Source: Desulfobacteraceae bacterium
GTDB taxonomy: Bacteria; Desulfobacterota; DSM-4660; Desulfatiglandales; Desulfatiglandaceae
Assembly: GCA_030597505.1 (NCBI GenBank)
Contig: JAUVRS010000148.1
Location: 1-6,706, forward strand
Direction: 5' to 3'
Length of the DNA stretch: 6,706 bases
Part shown: positions 6,070 through 6,706 of the stretch, one piece after another
Numbering within the stretch: position 1 is the first letter of the stretch
Layout: every line of letters starts with the position of its first letter
The notes under the pieces: generated by a model
The model's input: the letters and a program-made list of their open reading frames with translations, nothing else
Databases searched by the model: none
What the model was told of the DNA's origin: nothing
Made by a program: the position numbers and the translations under genes

Positions 6070-6706
6070 ATGGCCATCAAAAGCCTAAAACAACGTCTCC
6101 TCTTCTTGGTACTTCTCCCCATAGCATTACTTCTTGTGGTTACCGGTTTTTTTGGATTTCGGTATGCCAGACAAAGTCTCCTGGACGAGTGGCAAGAGGC
6201 TGCAATTCTGAAACTCCAGCGGGCCGCCCATTACATTGATATGCGATTGGATCGTCCGATCAGCTGGATTGAAATGTTTTACAAGACTGCCGGCAGCCGT
6301 GGTGAGTTCGCCATCCAGGAATGGATCTTGAGACAAATTAAGGAGTCAAAAGGCGTAACAGATGTAAGTCTTCGATGGACAGACAAAAAAAAAGGGCATA
6401 TGCCTATGATGAGACATGGGGTTCGCATGGGCAGACGGGAGATGATGCATTTTCACAGGGCCGGAATTTCCGAAGTGACACCGCCTCGTTACAACGCAGA
6501 TACGGGACAAAAAACAGTGACCCTTATCTCAGATCTCAAAGACGAGTCAGGCCGGACTGTGGGTAGGCTTGAGGTGGGGATCGGTTTTGACTATCTGATG
6601 CAGGACATTATCAAACTCGGCTGGTGGCAGGGGGACAAGGCATGTCTGGTAGATAGCTCCGGTCTATACCTGGCCCATACCGAGGACTTGATGGATGGAC
6701 GAGACA
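6070..6706 (+). CDS. N-terminal part of a membrane sensor with Cache-like extracytoplasmic domain
   Basis: The first 212 codons are present; the gene runs off the right edge. The start ATG is eight bases after the preceding stop, with only a weak AGG at 6056-6058 upstream. No other start is available, because the frame is closed by a stop at 6034-6036. Residues 10-30 are a strong membrane helix after a basic start. The rest is extracytoplasmic: a helix to about residue 92, then a region with Lys-Gly-Val-Thr-Asp-Val-Ser-Leu, then Asp-Glu-Ser-Gly-Arg-Thr-Val-Gly-Arg-Leu-Glu-Val-Gly-Ile, and Ala-Cys-Leu-Val-Asp-Ser-Ser-Gly-Leu-Tyr-Leu-Ala-His-Thr at about 191-204. These are typical of double-Cache (dCache) sensor domains. 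Residues 110-129 are rich in Met and His. The output domain lies outside the window: a histidine kinase is most likely given the neighbours, but a diguanylate cyclase or chemoreceptor cannot be excluded. Confidence 0.82.
   Translation, partial: MAIKSLKQRLLFLVLLPIALLLVVTGFFGFRYARQSLLDEWQEAAILKLQRAAHYIDMRLDRPISWIEMFYKTAGSRGEFAIQEWILRQIKESKGVTDVSLRWTDKKKGHMPMMRHGVRMGRREMMHFHRAGISEVTPPRYNADTGQKTVTLISDLKDESGRTVGRLEVGIGFDYLMQDIIKLGWWQGDKACLVDSSGLYLAHTEDLMDGRD

Noticed and set aside
6375..6566. Alternative + strand frame inside the sensor gene, near the nine-A run
   Set aside because: The sensor frame stays open with Cache-like motifs on both sides of the run, so there is no sign of a real frameshift here.
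1..6706. CRISPR array, tRNA or rRNA genes, transposase or attachment sites
   Set aside because: None were seen; nearly all bases are taken up by the five protein genes, and the only clear repeat is the in-frame duplication in the pump.

Overview
The window carries most of one co-directional operon on the + strand. It encodes a tripartite copper/silver efflux pump of the Cus type (heavy-metal RND family), followed by a small accessory protein and the start of a membrane sensor. Base composition is balanced by eye and codon use looks mixed. Protein style (long CusA with a Trp-rich insert, TolC-type protein without the usual second strand, Cache-type sensor) suggests a Gram-negative bacterium, perhaps a sulfate-reducing or related deltaproteobacterium (Desulfobacterota). 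That placement is inference and weakly supported; the Gram-negative nature is firmly implied by the outer-membrane factor plus RND plus adaptor set.

Layout: 1-705 is the 3' part of an outer-membrane factor gene (cusC/tolC type), cut by the window's left edge. 698-2065 is the periplasmic adaptor (cusB type), starting inside the last codons of the first gene. 2066-2159 is a 94-base gap with no clear promoter or terminator. 2160-5639 is the inner-membrane RND pump (cusA type), 1159 residues, with the Cu(I)/Ag(I) methionine triad and proton-relay residues in place. It has two extra blocks compared with the Escherichia coli protein. 5636-6061 is a 141-residue membrane-anchored or secreted Met/His-bearing protein of unknown function, coupled to cusA by an ATGA overlap. 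6070-6706 is the N-terminal 212 residues of a sensor with one membrane segment and a Cache-like extracytoplasmic domain, running off the right edge.

How they fit together: the adaptor has a cysteine-free methionine-type metal-binding segment, the pump has the three-methionine site, and both the small protein and the sensor domain carry methionine/histidine clusters. The simplest reading is a self-contained periplasmic Cu(I)/Ag(I) detoxification unit: metal is bound in the periplasm, handed to the pump, and expelled through the outer-membrane channel, while the last gene senses the metal. No recognisable CusF is present in the window; the 141-residue protein sits where an accessory metal carrier might be expected. 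The most unusual points are the tandemly duplicated Trp-rich segment and the extra membrane hairpin in the pump, the Met/His cluster in the sensor, and the unassigned small protein.
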